A DNA stretch of 64,000 bases from Zingiber officinale (GCF_018446385.1 NC_055987.1:9881705-9945704); one strand, 5' to 3'; numbered from the stretch's first letter, positions 32,301 to 43,613 are shown. Numbers and translations: made by a program. Notes: generated by a model from the letters alone, not told the origin.

Positions 32301-35300
32301 ATTGTAAATGGTGATAGGCAGTAGTGGCCTACCGCTTCGGCTGCCTAGGCGATTGAATTTTTTTATTATTTTTTATACATAATATTATAAATAATTATTA
32401 TTCTTCATAATATTACTTTTAATAAAATATATTAATTAAAAAATAAAAAATTTAATCTAAATATTTAAAATTAAAAATAAATAAATATATACATATATTA
32501 AATTAATCGGATAATTTTATTAAGCTTTAATTAAGTCTATTTAAATTATCGCAATCATAGCTAGGAGTTTATTAAAATTACTAACCTAATGTTATTTGAT
32601 TAAACTCTAACTTACAACTTACCCGCGTGTCTATTTCGATCGGACGACGAGTCTGACACGTTGTCGGGACTACGCAAAGTGTCCAAACGCATAGCTAGGT
32701 TCGAGCAACGCATCCAGGCCCATTGCTGGTCCAGGCGACGCCTTCGGGCCCGTTATTGAGCTCAGGCAACGCATCCGGACCCATCATCAGGCTTGGGTGA
32801 TGCATCTGGGCACGTCGTCGGGCTCGGGTGATGCTTACAAGCTCGCACAACACATCCGGACTAGTCACTGGGCCAGGCAACACATCATAGTGGTGAAACG
32901 GTGAGCGGAGGAGACGGTTCGAGGCGCAGCTTACCTCCTAAAGCACTGCCTCAGGCAAAGGCGGTGCAGTTAATACCCACCTCCCGCCTAGGCAGTGCTT
33001 AGGCGGCCGCCTCAACCATCATTTAGAACACTGATTATACATGTCACATAAGTCTTTTAGTGAGTCGAGTGGGTCAGTTTCTTAGTAATCCATCTGCGGA
33101 TCACATGGCGGCAATGAATCTTATATTGATATACCTGAAGAATGATCCAGGAAATAAAGTAGCAAATCTTTAGAAGTATATATTGATGCTAATTGGGCAG
33201 GGTCTCCAAATGATAGAAGGTCTACATCCTGATATTGCTCTTTCATTTGGGGAAACCCATAACATGGCAAAGCAAGAAGCGAACTCTAGCCGCTAGAAGT
33301 AGTGCAGAAGTTGAGTTTAGAGCGCTAGCCTTGCGTATTTGTGAGGGGATATGGCTAAAGTGACTGCTAAACGATTTCAAAGTTGAGACATCATGCCCTA
33401 CTCAAATCTTATGCGACAACCAGTCGAGCTATCGCAAGTACCAGAATTATGTCCGCCATGATCATACCAAACATGTGGAGATTGATCGGCATTTCATCAG
33501 CGAGAGGATTGAAGATAAGTCAATCACGTTTAACTACATTCTAGCAAAGCATCAAGCATCCTTACCAAGGCCTTGTTTAGAATTAATCTAAGTGAGATGA
33601 ACATGATCCTTGGGTTAGAAAACATCTACCGCCTAAATTGAGGGGAAGTGTGGAGAACCAATCTAGGCAGATTATTGCAGATTTGTTAAACATATTTGAT
33701 TATTACAGATTTGATTTGATATTGTATAATTAGGAAGATTTGATTTGATAATAGTGGTAATTGATTAGGAGATATTATGTGATTTCAATTCCTTGAATAG
33801 GAGTATGTAATTTGTATATAAAAGGAAGCAAAGTTATTGAAATAAATGTAAAGTTTCTCGGAGAAAAACCACAAATATTGAATAATATTTAGATTATTTC
33901 CATAAATATCAGAAAGCAGTGAAACCAAGCATATTTTAGTAAGTATAAATCAATCATAAGAATGAAAATAACAAGGAAAACTTTGGTCCATTTTTGCAAA
34001 ATTGCCAAGATAAAAGATTGTCAGTTGCCTCTAGACATTGCAAAACCTATTCAGGTTAGGCCCAAGATTAACTCAGTTCAACTAGCAGTCAACACCACCT
34101 GGTAATTCAAGTTGCAGATGAACACAAACTTAAATTCTAAAGATCTTAGTATTATAAGATATGGAAATCAGTTTCAATTCGACCCACTTGCATGCTTGAC
34201 TTGGTCACCACATGGTTGAAGCATGGCACTGATGGTTGGTTGCCTGCCATATCGCATTACCATAGTTGAAAATAATAATAATAAAATTTTCAAATTTCCC
34301 CATACCAATTTGAAGTCACATGACAATCATGAGGCCGTCAAATGGCTATCACAAGTGGTTGGACAGCAGTGAACATAATAGCGATGAAACATGAATGGCC
34401 AACTAAAAATTTCAGGGTTTTACCGAATAAATAAATTAGAGAACAAAGGTTTTCCCCAGATGATAAATCCGCTTATCATTTAATTTCACCCATGATTCAC
34501 TCTACCATATCATACATAGCAAACATGTGAAGTCGAGTAATAAAAAGAGACAAATCATGCTGCAATAACTTGTAAGACATAGAAGTAATATTGTTACCTT
34601 TCCCCACTCAGATCCAATTCCGCTGCATCTCATCTTCAGATGTATCATTTTTGTTCCTAATTCAAGCTCAACCTTTTTCCTCAAATATGTCTCATCGGGA
34701 CCGAATGAATCCAGATAAGTGGCATATCGTTTATATGCAGCTCTTATAGCATCTTCCAGATGCTCTGGCAGGTGACCAACATTCTGTGAATAATCATATT
34801 TATTTAGGTCCATGTTTGGCGAATTGATTGCAAAATGAGGTTAATGACATCCAGCTGCTAATTTTAGATGAAAAGAAATAAACTGAACAGACCTCACCGC
34901 TAAAGCCACTTAGATCATCAAGTGCCATTCTAAGGGACACCAATACCCCACTAAACTCCACTGATGCCTCAGCTGCACGAAAGACATTTGCCAGTGCCTC
35001 TTGGCCAGCTTTATCTTCCGTAGCTTTGGACAGAGCTGTCTTTGTCTCATTGATGACAGTTTCTGGTATTTCATCCCAGTTAATTGCCAATAAATCCTTT
35101 AATGCAGCTTCTATGTCAGGGTCAGTGATGAAAGGTAACTGATTTATGTTTGAACTGAACGCACGTGTTAAATTCACCATAGGAAAAGAGCTACAACCTG
35201 AAATAGCTCCATTGTAAACAATACAGACATCTCATCAGGTAGTTAGCAATAGAAAGATTGTCAATCCTACATTTGCAAAGTGAAATCTGTGAAATATAAA

Positions 35301-38287
35301 CAATATGGATAAGAAGAAAAACATGGATATCTTGATTGATGACTAACTAGCAGAATTAACATGCACCAGTGTGTTACGTTTGTGACAGTGGAAATGTTGT
35401 CACATGAGTGGAATTAATATGTTAAGAATATCTATAAAAAAAATCAAATGTAGTAAGTTAAATTTACTTAGATAATCTGAAAGGATATAACAGTGAAGAA
35501 ACACATTTACTCACCTGTAACTATGTTATGGACCATGGGCAAGCCCATGCAACAAAAGAGAATCTGGAGTCCTTCAAATATAAGAGATACACGCACGACA
35601 GATTTAGAAAGAAGGGTGCATACCAAGAAAATTAATTCGGCTATAGTAATTGATTTTTATTTAAGTTGAGTATCTTTTATTTTCAGTAGAATTGAGTCAA
35701 CTATCTTTATTTTTAGTAAAAATAAAATCTTTCTTATTCCGTGTTTGTTTTCTTTCTTTGTCGGGAAGGAATGTCAGATGTATTTAAATGGCTAGAATAA
35801 TGCAATAAAGATTTGATCGAGAGGTTCTCTAATCCCAACGAGCTTCAAATTATCCCTACCATCATAGGTCGTCAAGGTCGTAAAACCAAGAAGACAAAGA
35901 TTGATTCCAAAAATCAACCGGTAAACCATCCCATTACGTGATCTATATCCAAGGGTCATAACAAACTAAAATTGTAGAATCTTGAAATACTTAACAATAA
36001 TGATTGGAGTTCAAAGGTAAGTTATGAATAGTCGAATAGGTTTGCTTGTCATGGGTGCTGCCCACTATGTGTTGCTACACATTATGCATTACATCAACTA
36101 ATTGAGACTTAAAGCCCATCATCTCAACTTTGCAACAACTTAAAATTAAGAGCTACATTTTGTAACTATGATTTAATCATAGAACATGAAACAGACGATA
36201 GACATCACATAAGAGGTGGGTGAACTTATGTTATGCTATCCAAAAGAAATACACTTTCAAATAAATAATTCAAATATTAAACATCATCACAGTCCAAAGC
36301 TAAAACAAGATCAAAGTTATTTATCAAGATAAATGAGAGAAGTTGTCTCTCAAAAGGTCAAAGACTATAGAGGTTCAAACACATAAGGGTGCTATATTTC
36401 TTGAGGCTATTGGACTATTGTTCTTATGGGAGGTTTAGAGATGTTTTTGAAAAGGTCATCAAACCTCCTCTAAACTATACACTCCAATCATCCAGAATCC
36501 TTTAAACCTCCTCTGAAGTAAACTGGAGGTGAAATAGTGTGCTGGGTAGATATATTCCAAGACCTTGTTCAAAGCACCAATTTTCACCATCAATTTCCGA
36601 GACCCTTAGAATATATAGATTATAGGCAATGCATTTGCACTTTTGATAACACTACCAATTCCCAATATATCTGACACCTCTACCTTTGGACTCAAATATC
36701 TTTCAATCTTGACTAGATTGATTTCTCAAACTAACAATATACAAGTTTTGGTCACTCAACCTTCACCATGCATAACAAAATAGTCCATTTATTAGTTAGT
36801 CCAAGGAAATTTTTCCAAAATTGTGGTAATTTATGAAAATGAGAAAGAAGAAACTAAAAAAAGTCACATGGTCATTTGTGCAAATGTTGATTGAATAAAG
36901 TATCACAGGAGTCTTAGACAAAATTAAGCCTCACAAATAGAACCTCTTGTATTCACAGCATACGAAAGAATAAGACGGCAATAGAATAACAAACAGCAAT
37001 CAAATCTCGAAAAAGAAAATGATTGTGCTTAAATTTTGATGTATACTTCTATAAGAGTAATAAATAATGGTGAAAACAAAAACGTGAGGAATCTACTAAG
37101 AAACACAAATAATCAACTATAGAATATGTCTCGCAAGTCCCGAAATAGTGCATTTCCAAATAATTTAGTATAACACAACTATCTAGAATCACTTGTGACA
37201 AAATATAAGCATAAAACTGAACAAAAGTCTAACAGAAAGATGAGAAAAATTCACCTAAATGCTCTATGTAACACTAATGGCAGCTAGCATCTCTGCAAGT
37301 CTATGCATTGAAATAATCAAAATCTTAAAGTGTACTAAAAGTACCTCTAATAACTGCAGGAAATGGTTGCGAGATGCCATCTGGATATTGGATTCGGACT
37401 TGAGAAGATTGGAGCTTCAATGCTGTAACAAAAACAAAGTTGACCTTCCAAATGCAAAGATAATGTTCTGGCTTTTGCAATATATTAAGTGAAGTGGCAA
37501 TGCTTTCTTACTTCTAATCTGAGATGAAATTGAGCATCCCTCCATTGGCATTAACGCACTGGTGACATAATCAAAAAGTTAATAGTTTGGTAAAATTTTC
37601 AGGTAAGAAGAAAGATTATCCATGCCAATAATCAAAGTAGCTACAGAAGGAAAAGGTGAAAATTATAAAATATTTTAGAAGCACCTAGAGATGGACAAAT
37701 GGTAGTTATGCAGATTATATCTCCATAAGTACTGGGTAGGATAAACTCGATCAAGGATGAAGTAACAAATTTTTTTATTTTTAAACCGAGGTGGTTAAAG
37801 GAAAACTATGTCAAAATACAAAGTTTACAACCATGTCTTCCAGAAAATTCAATCGCTAGATTATCAACAAAGAAAGCCTGCAAAAAAAAAAACCCTAAAG
37901 TGGACGACTTTGGCTAAATCGACCTTTTTTGCCTTTAAGATCGCTCACGTACTCTTAGTAATGGGCAAACGATGTCCATGATGTTTTTCTTTCAAAATCG
38001 ATCCAGGAACATGGGTAGCTTTCCATAATGCACTGATATCTGACTAAATAGTACGATTCTTCAAACCAACGGTTTGATAACCATCCAAAAAATTTAGAAG
38101 CCTTGAATCGACGAGAAATTTTAAAGACTAAACACTGGCCGAGAAGATCAGATCCGCAAACAGACGGGTTATCTATGTATTCTTACTCGGAAAAAACTGC
38201 GGATCGGGGAGCTACAATCGTTTTTCTGGAGAATGGAGAGAAAAGCAGAAGCTTCTTTCCCTCTCTTCTGAAAGCCGCCATCGCCAT
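29390..38287 (-). CDS. SDH5: SDH5, plant mitochondrial succinate dehydrogenase subunit 5, six exons, 257 aa
   Basis: Exons on -: 38287-38187, 37558-37512, 37422-37345, 35197-34893, 34783-34598, 29446-29390. All introns are GT...AG and phases run 2,1,1,0,0 without a break, giving 257 residues, the length I recall for Arabidopsis SDH5. The start MAMAAFRREGKKLLLFSPFS is basic and suits a mitochondrial presequence. Conserved blocks: LPFITDPDIEAALKDLL, EDKAGQEALANVFRAAEA, RMALDDLSGFSGE, LGTKMIHLKMRCSG, SEWGK and the C-terminus GTSGLSGSYVE. SDH5 is a plant-specific accessory subunit of complex II at the inner membrane; its exact role is unresolved. A TTAAATA box lies about 70 bp upstream. Exons 2 and 3 are short and were placed by splice sites and phase, so they are less certain than exons 4-6. 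The last intron holds a copia insertion. Confidence 0.85.
31496..31649 (+). mobile_element. SINE-like insert, 154 bp, 15-bp TSD
   Basis: The insert splits the RT frame. Direct repeats TAAACTTAACATAGT (31481-31495) and TAAACTCAACACAGT (31650-31664) flank it (13 of 15 match, both differences C/T). The head GCCCCAGGGCGTAGCGTAGACGG fits a tRNA-type A box (TAGCGTAGACGG, 31507-31518), and GATCAAATCTC (31549-31559) is a weak B box. A long TSD and internal pol III boxes indicate a tRNA-derived SINE. No clear A- or T-tail is seen. Confidence 0.65.
32297..33033. mobile_element. hAT-like non-autonomous element (MITE), 737 bp
   Basis: Left end CAGTATTGTAAATGGTG; right end reverse-complemented CAGTGTTCTAAATGATGG; both continue into GC-rich GCCTAGGCG-type sequence. 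It lies where copia RT/RNase H would read SHTRPDI. Flanks CTCATACT and ATTATACA match only 5 of 8, so the TSD is decayed. The interior has an AT-rich half and a GC-rich half with about 30-bp imperfect repeats (32700-32885). Confidence 0.65.
35198..37344 (-). other. SDH5 intron 3 (2.1 kb)
   Basis: AT-rich intron with no reading frame of interest. 35630-35780 has TTTATTTTCAGTAGAATTG and TTTATTTTTAGTAAAAATA words that may be an old LTR scrap. No border could be drawn. Confidence 0.45.
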
Positions 38288-38356
38288 CGTCTACGATCGG
38301 AGAGCACCACGCCGAAACTGAAAAGCGGAATCAATTTTGATGCTGGGAACGATCAG

Positions 38357-38363
38357 TATTTAA
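38357..38363 (-). promoter_or_regulatory. TATA-like box of SDH5
   Basis: On - the sequence reads CCTTAAATACTG, about 70 bp before the ATG at 38287. That would leave a leader of about 40 nt. It is a weak match to TATAAA and is called from position only. Confidence 0.35.
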
Positions 38364-38750
38364 GGGCGAATTTATCGAATAGAATTAGTGCGTGAAGTGA
38401 AGGGCCTTCTAAGCCGTTCGATCAGGCAAGTTGTACATGATTTAATTCAGACCGTCGGCGATCTGAATTGATTTGTGGGTCCGGTTATCCTCAGTTGTGT
38501 TCTCCTGGGGGCAGATGGAGAGAACGGACTCACTCACTTGGAAGGAGGTAAAAGATTCATTTAGTATTAGTGGAGCGATGCGATATTTTTTTAATAGGGT
38601 ATGTGATAATCCCAAACAATATCTTATCTGCTAAGGAGGCGATGTGAAAGATGTGTCATTGTGTCCCTTTTTCTCTCACCTGCCATTTATATAATTTATT
38701 TTTTTTAATTTAACTATTAAATAAATTTATCCTCTCCAAACTTTACTTTT
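38364..38750. other. upstream region of SDH5
   Basis: Unique-looking sequence. CGTCGGCGATCTG and a GC-rich patch (38440-38520) are likely SDH5 promoter. Nothing else is recognised. Confidence 0.35.
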
Positions 38751-38759
38751 TCACGTAGT

Positions 38760-39898
38760 TATAAATTTGTAAAAATTTAAATAATTTAGGTCTATCAGTA
38801 AATTTCGATTTAAACTCATTGATCTACTTAAAGAGCTTCAATTGCATTCATTCCAAATCCTGCGAAGTTATAAAGTGACAAGGAATCCAAATGTGCCCTT
38901 CTTTACTATTTTAAAATTTCCCTAGTAGTGTCAAGGAGAAAAAAATCTTCAGCTATAATATTTGAGTTTCGTCTCCTGAAGATCAAGATCACGTTGAACC
39001 TAATCTGAGAGCAAATTAGGACCATATTAGGTATGGCGTGGAGAGACTAGGCTCAACTTGGTCCTGACATGCTCTCGGATTAGGCTCAACGTGGTATTGT
39101 CTCCGGGAAACTTGACCTAAGTGGATTAGCACAATACTGGAGCACTTCTAGGGAATCCAAAATAAGTAATGGAGGGCCCCTTTGGACTCCTTATGACCTC
39201 ATAAATCCATAAGACTTGAAATTGGTGCAATCTAAGCTCTCTAGTCAATTAGGGTGTGTTTGGTTCGGGGTTATTCTTGATAACCTTGGTTATCCATCCA
39301 AGGTTATCAACAAAAACCTTGTTTGGTTTAGGTATTCGATGATTCCCAAGTAATGTTCCATGTCCGACACGTCAGTAAAAGGGTCATGCAGCCCGGAATC
39401 GGAAAACCTCAGAAAACTAAGGTTTTTGTTGATTCCGGGGTTAACGAATTTTTTTTACCAAAAATACCCTCCGATAAGAAAAAACATGAAAAAAAGAAAA
39501 AAAATATTAAAAAATGTAAAAAAATAAAAAAATGTTTTAAAAAATTTATTATTTTTTTAAATAAATAATTTTAAAATTTTAAAAATTGTAAAAATAAAAA
39601 ATAAAAATTTTAAAAATGTTAAAAAATTAAAAAAATAAAAAAATAAAAAAAAATTTATAAAAATTTAAAAATTTAAAATTTTTTAAAAAATTTAAAAAAT
39701 TTAAAAAAAATTAAAAATTAAAAAAAATTTAAAATAAAATAAATAAATAAAATTTAAAATTTAAAAAATGTAAAAAAATAAAAAAATATAAATATAAATA
39801 ATATAAAAATATAAAAACATTAAAAAATAAAAAAACACATAAAAAAGTAAAAAAATATACAGGAAAAAGAAAAGTAAAAAAATATTAAAAAAAAAATA

Positions 39899-39929
<31 letters not shown>

Positions 39930-40840
39930 TGTATAGTTGGTTTTATAACTGAGGGTAATACGGTAAAATATTAAACTAGGGTATTCATTAAAACCTTCAA
40001 ACAAACAAGTTTTTGTTACATTACCTAAGTTGAACCAAACAACATTTGGTTATGTTTTATTCCCTATAACCTTGGTTATGTGATTACCTGGTAATAACAT
40101 AACCAAGGTTATACATGATGACTTGAACCAAACGCACCCTTAGTGGATTTTAACCAAAGCTCATTAATGGGTCTAGGCTATTTAGATTTATGTAAACTTG
40201 CACCCATCAATAAGGTTGAGTGAGAGAAAGATAAATATGATGTGAAATCTTAGTTCAAACTAAGAAACATTATGGGTTTGGTATGAGGAGACCAGACTCA
40301 AATTGGTCTAGGTCTACTCCTAGAGACCATGACCATATTAGGCTTGATATGAGAGTAGATTGGGGCCAAGTTGAGTTTGGTCTCCCCACGTAGGGTTATA
40401 GTGTTCCTTGATCAGAACTAAGGTTTAATATCATATATGCATTCCTCTCACTCAATTTTTCTATATGGGTATAAGTTAGCAAAAATCTAAATAGCCTAAG
40501 TCCATAAGTGAGTTTCGGTCAAAATCCACCAATCGACCTATAAAATTCAGATTGCACTCATTTTCATATTTTGTGAGTTTATAAGGTTGCAATGAGTCAA
40601 AAGGTGTTCACAATTACTTATTTCAAACTCCTTAGAGGTGCTCCAATATTATGTCAACTTTTAACTAGAATGCTCATGCATGGTTTCCTAGAGACCAGGA
40701 CCACGTTGGGCCTGATTTGAGGGCAGAATATAACCAAGTTAGGTCTAGTCTCCCCACATGAGGCTCAACTTGGTCATGACCTACTCTTAGATCAAGTCCA
40801 ACGTGGCTAGGAATGATAATTTTCCATACGAAATCGGGAC
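38760..40840. repeat. alternating inverted repeats around a Tourist-like MITE
   Basis: Three diverged copies of one segment alternate in direction: about 38760-38940 (+), 39131-39248 joined to 40143-40215 (-), and about 40470-40700 (+). Linking blocks with CTCAACTTGGTC...CTCTC/AGATTAGGCTCAACGTGG and GGAGACCAGACTC...GTCTCCCCAC words lie between them, so the region has palindrome-like centres near 39050 and 40335. No coding. Confidence 0.55.
39252..40139. mobile_element. Tourist-like (PIF/Harbinger-type) MITE, 888 bp, TSD TTA
   Basis: Left end GGGTGTGTTTGGTTC; right end reverse-complemented GGGTGCGTTTGGTTC. TTA flanks both sides (39249-39251, 40140-40142). ATAACCTTGGTTAT recurs near both ends. 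The core (39440-39930) is almost pure A/T with an AAT microsatellite at about 39899-39928, and the Lys-rich frame read from it is composition only. It lies inside one copy of the inverted-repeat complex. Confidence 0.85.
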
Positions 40841-41134
40841 CCCATGGGGAAAACCCACGACAAGGATGGATTTGGGTTTGTGGATTTTTAAATCTCCGCA
40901 GTTGAATGGGGGGCTGGTATGAGGATGCTATCTCCGTCCCTGAACCGATCTTGATACAACGCGATGGGGGACATGGATGGCGGGGGGGATATGGATTCCC
41001 CGATTAGTTCGGTGAATGTTAGATGAGAAGTGGGGATGACTATTCTCTTCGATTTGTTCTTGAGGATGGGAAGCGAAGATGGAGAGGGGATGGGGATTTA
41101 ATCCTCGCGGGGTCAAGGATTTCTGTGAATTTAC
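40841..41134. other. G-rich stretch before copia LTR, unassigned
   Basis: Rich in GATGGGGA words (GGGGACATGGATGG, GGGGATGGGGATTT). No frame or family recognised. Confidence 0.35.
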
Positions 41135-42256
41135 TATTGGTGCGGTTAGCACTAACGATCTAACTCGGGTTTTGTTGAATGACAAATCAGGTTAAGTTAG
41201 GTTTGTCATGATCTAATACTCTGACCGAGTGTGCAAGCGAAGTCCAGACAGGTCGACGGGCTGACCAGATGTCTGGCACGAAGTCTAAGCGGGTCGACGG
41301 GCTGACCGGATGCTTGGCACGAAGTCCAAATGGGTAGATGGGCTGACCAGACATTTGGCATGAAGTCCAAGCGGGTCGACGGGCTGACCAGACTCTTGGC
41401 ACGAAGTCCAGCTAGGTCGACGGGCTGACCGGATAGCTGGCGAGAAGTCCAGACAGGTTGAAGGACTGACCGGACGTCTGGCAGGTGAGTAAAGATAAGT
41501 CACTGGAAGGGAGTGACTGTGAGGACGTGTTCCCGGGAAGGGAACATTAGGCATCGATCCGGCTTAGATTCATTTCGGATATCTAAGTCGAGATCATGAC
41601 TAGATTCCGGTCTCGGAAAGACGGAATCTAAGTCATACTTTTTATATTGAACTTATAAACTGTGTTAACACTTTGTTTTGCAGGATATACATTATCTATT
41701 TGTCTCGGACTAACCTTGTCTTGCAGGAAAGATGTTCCCTGGAGAAAGGTGGTCCGGGCGCCCGGAGGCGAATTCTATCCTGATCGTGGCGTCGACACGT
41801 GGAGCTCACTGGTTGGACCTGCTATGTCACACCAGGGCGCCCGGAAGGGATCCTGGGCGCCCCGAGCCTCATATAAAAGAAGGGGCAGGGGTGGAGCTCA
41901 AAACAATAATTCTGAATTGAAGAACTCGCTCTCCTGTGCTCCTGCGATGCTACAAAGCTCCGACAAACGCGCTGCTTCTCTTTTTAAGTCTCTTATTTTA
42001 TCGGTATTGCTTTAATTCTTTCATTAGCATTTTCTGTACTTAGTTTATAATATCTCGAACTGCTAGTGAATTGCCCATCGAAAGCACCCTCGTGTGCGAG
42101 CCTTGGAGTAGAAGTCGCCAAAGGCTCCGAACCAAGGAAAATTGGTTCTTGTGTCAGCATTGCATTGTTTTACTTTTCCGCTGCGCTTACTCTTATCGAC
42201 GAATTTTTTATAATCGATATTCATCCCCCCCTCTATCGAACGTCTACGATCCAACA
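41135..42256 (+). repeat. 5' LTR of copia element X, with six 41-bp units
   Basis: Starts TATTGGTGCGGTTAGCACT (family start TGTTGG at the solo LTR 11685-12659) and ends GATCCAACA before AGTGGTATCAGAGC. 41240-41486 holds six units of the form GTCCAAGCGGGTCGACGGGC followed by TGACCGGATGCTTGGCACGAA. No gene inside. Length 1122 bp. Confidence 0.8.
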
Positions 42257-42279
42257 AGTGGTATCAGAGCAGGTACCGC
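42257..42279 (+). promoter_or_regulatory. tRNA-Met primer-binding site of copia element X
   Basis: AGTGGTATCAGAGCAGGTAC follows the LTR end directly. TGGTATCAGAGC is complementary to the 3' end of initiator tRNA-Met, the usual plant copia primer. Confidence 0.75.
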
Positions 42280-42604
42280 TCTGATTTGGTGCAACCGCTA
42301 TTCAGACAAAGGGGGGTCTTTTTAAAGAAAAATTAGATATTGCTTGTTTTTAAAATAAAATCTTACACCTTTCATTTTTTCCCCTCCAAAACTACTTTTG
42401 AAAAATACATCGTCATCCTTTCACCATTATTTAGTATCGACAAAATATTACATTTTCAAAAATTTAAGATAATATTTTTTAAATATTTTAATAATATTTT
42501 ATTTTTTTGTTAAAAAAAATAGTGAAAAATTATATTTTTTTCAACACTGCTAATCCAAAATCAAGTCTTGGGACTTTTTCTCTGTTTCCATGTGTGCAAG
42601 ACTA

Positions 42605-42960
42605 ATGGCTCTTCAAGAAGGATGGAACCCCAACGAACCACCACCGTACGATCAAGATTTCAACTATTGGAGGCGAAGAATGGAATGTTTCTTAGGAAGT
42701 CTAAACTTTGATTATTGGCTGATATTGAGAAAACCTTCTCAGAACTCAGAACTAAACACAAATGTAAGTAAAATTATTTGTAATGTTTCACCTAATAATG
42801 TTTTATGCAGACTAAAAAAGTACAAAGATGCACATGAGCTTTGGACCAGTTGATCAAACTTCACGAGGAGCTGATGGAGCTCGAGGATCAAGTAAAAATC
42901 GAATCCGAACTCGGGTCAGATCCAATCGAAAAGCCTACTGAATTAGGGGTTGCGCTTAAG
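42605..42960 (+). pseudogene. copia X Gag N-terminal fragment
   Basis: From the ATG at 42605: MALQEGWNPNEPPPYDQDFN, YWRRRMECFLGS, LCRLKKYKDAHELW, then after a frameshift near 42843 LIKLHEELMELEDQVKIESE. The W..RM...L pattern and HELW block are typical of copia Gag (DUF4219/UBN2). The rest of Gag is not recognisable. The 42280-42604 leader is AT-rich and non-coding. Confidence 0.65.
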
Positions 42961-43172
42961 GTTAGTTTACCTTCCTCTATCTAACAATGAGTTTAAATCA
43001 ATGATGATGAGATAAATATTATTGTTGATAAGCTAATAATGATATATCAAAATCATAAGTAATCTAGATTCTTATCAAATCAATCAAGAATGATCAATCA
43101 TCAACTTGACTTAAAGATACATTTAATCAATAAATCAAATAAAAATAATCAATTCATCAAATATTAAATTAA

Positions 43173-43613
43173 GTGATCATTAGAACAAATTACATAAAAA
43201 TAAATTCAAATTTAAAAGTTAAAAATGAGGAAATGAATAAAATCAATAATTACCTTAATAAAGTATTTAATAATCAAGATAAAATCAGTCTAGAAAATAC
43301 TATCCAAAACCAAGATAATATAATTAATAAAAAATTAACTTTTAAAGATAAAACTAATCTAATAAATTCAATTAATCATTTCAATTTAAAAGACAAAGAA
43401 AATATAAAGATAAAATCAAAACGGAATTTAACAAATTTAAAACTAAATGTTAAAGATAAGATATTAAACAAAAATAATTTAGAAAATTCAAAATTAACAA
43501 TCAATAAAAAGCTAAAAGATAAACCTTTAAAGAAATATAATTCAAACAATTTAATTAACTCAAATTCAAAAATAAATAAAAACTTAAACTTTAAAAATAA
43601 GCTATTTGCTATC
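43173..43613 (+). pseudogene. Lys/Asn-rich frame of copia X, cut by Tat element 2
   Basis: About 147 codons with almost only K, N, I, L and S (for example NKINNYLNKVFNNQDKISLE), likely coiled or unstructured. The frame stops at the Tat insertion (TSD CTATC). Beyond it, at 55549, LLKKDNSINPIKLKF and KDNLTNLINSKLK continue the same composition. It could be a decayed Gag C-terminus or AT-rich junk. No function is claimed. Confidence 0.4.

Larger units (their letters stand above)
31120..33620 (+). pseudogene. copia reverse transcriptase / RNase H, broken
   Basis: RT starts with LPIARRKG, ALKIPEWKKVTLEEY, EKNGTWVI, YKTRLVMKGYTQSYGINYQE. After the SINE-like insert come TVRVLLS, WPLYQLDVKN, then VLIVYVNDIVLSGN, where the catalytic YVDD reads YVND (a G-to-A change). 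RNase H blocks follow the MITE: LKNDPGNKV, HVEIDRHFISERIEDKSI in broken frames, ending KTSTA near 33630. Stops and frameshifts are frequent. It would copy element RNA into DNA; it is inactive. Confidence 0.85.
30692..33873 (+). mobile_element. Ty1/copia element in SDH5 intron 5, 3.2 kb, internally deleted
   Basis: Short LTRs TGTGGAGAACCA...AAAAACCACA at 30692-30898 (207 bp) and 33649-33873 (225 bp). Primer site TGGTATCAGAGC at 30899, polypurine GAGGGGAAG just before 33649. Flanks AACAT (30687-30691) and AATAT (33874-33878) are a TSD with one C-to-T change. Gag, protease and integrase are gone: the frame passes from the leader straight into RT. The element reads opposite to SDH5. It has in turn taken a SINE-like insert and a hAT-like MITE. 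Confidence 0.9.
29447..34597 (-). other. SDH5 intron 5 (5.15 kb), expanded by a copia insertion
   Basis: Donor AAG|GTAACA and acceptor CTCTCAG|GTT are both clear and in phase 0. Of its length, 3.18 kb is the copia element 30692-33873 (opposite strand). The remaining about 2 kb is AT-rich and unassigned. The intron splits off only the last 19 codons (with stop). Confidence 0.8.

Noticed and set aside
37259..37492. 77-aa + frame in the SDH5 intron region
   Set aside because: It overlaps SDH5 exon 3 on the opposite strand and has no family features.
38103..38321. 72-aa + frame at the SDH5 5' end
   Set aside because: It is antisense to exon 1 and the leader of SDH5.
39353..39568. Lys-rich 71-aa frame
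   Set aside because: It lies in the A-rich core of the MITE; the lysines reflect AAA content only.
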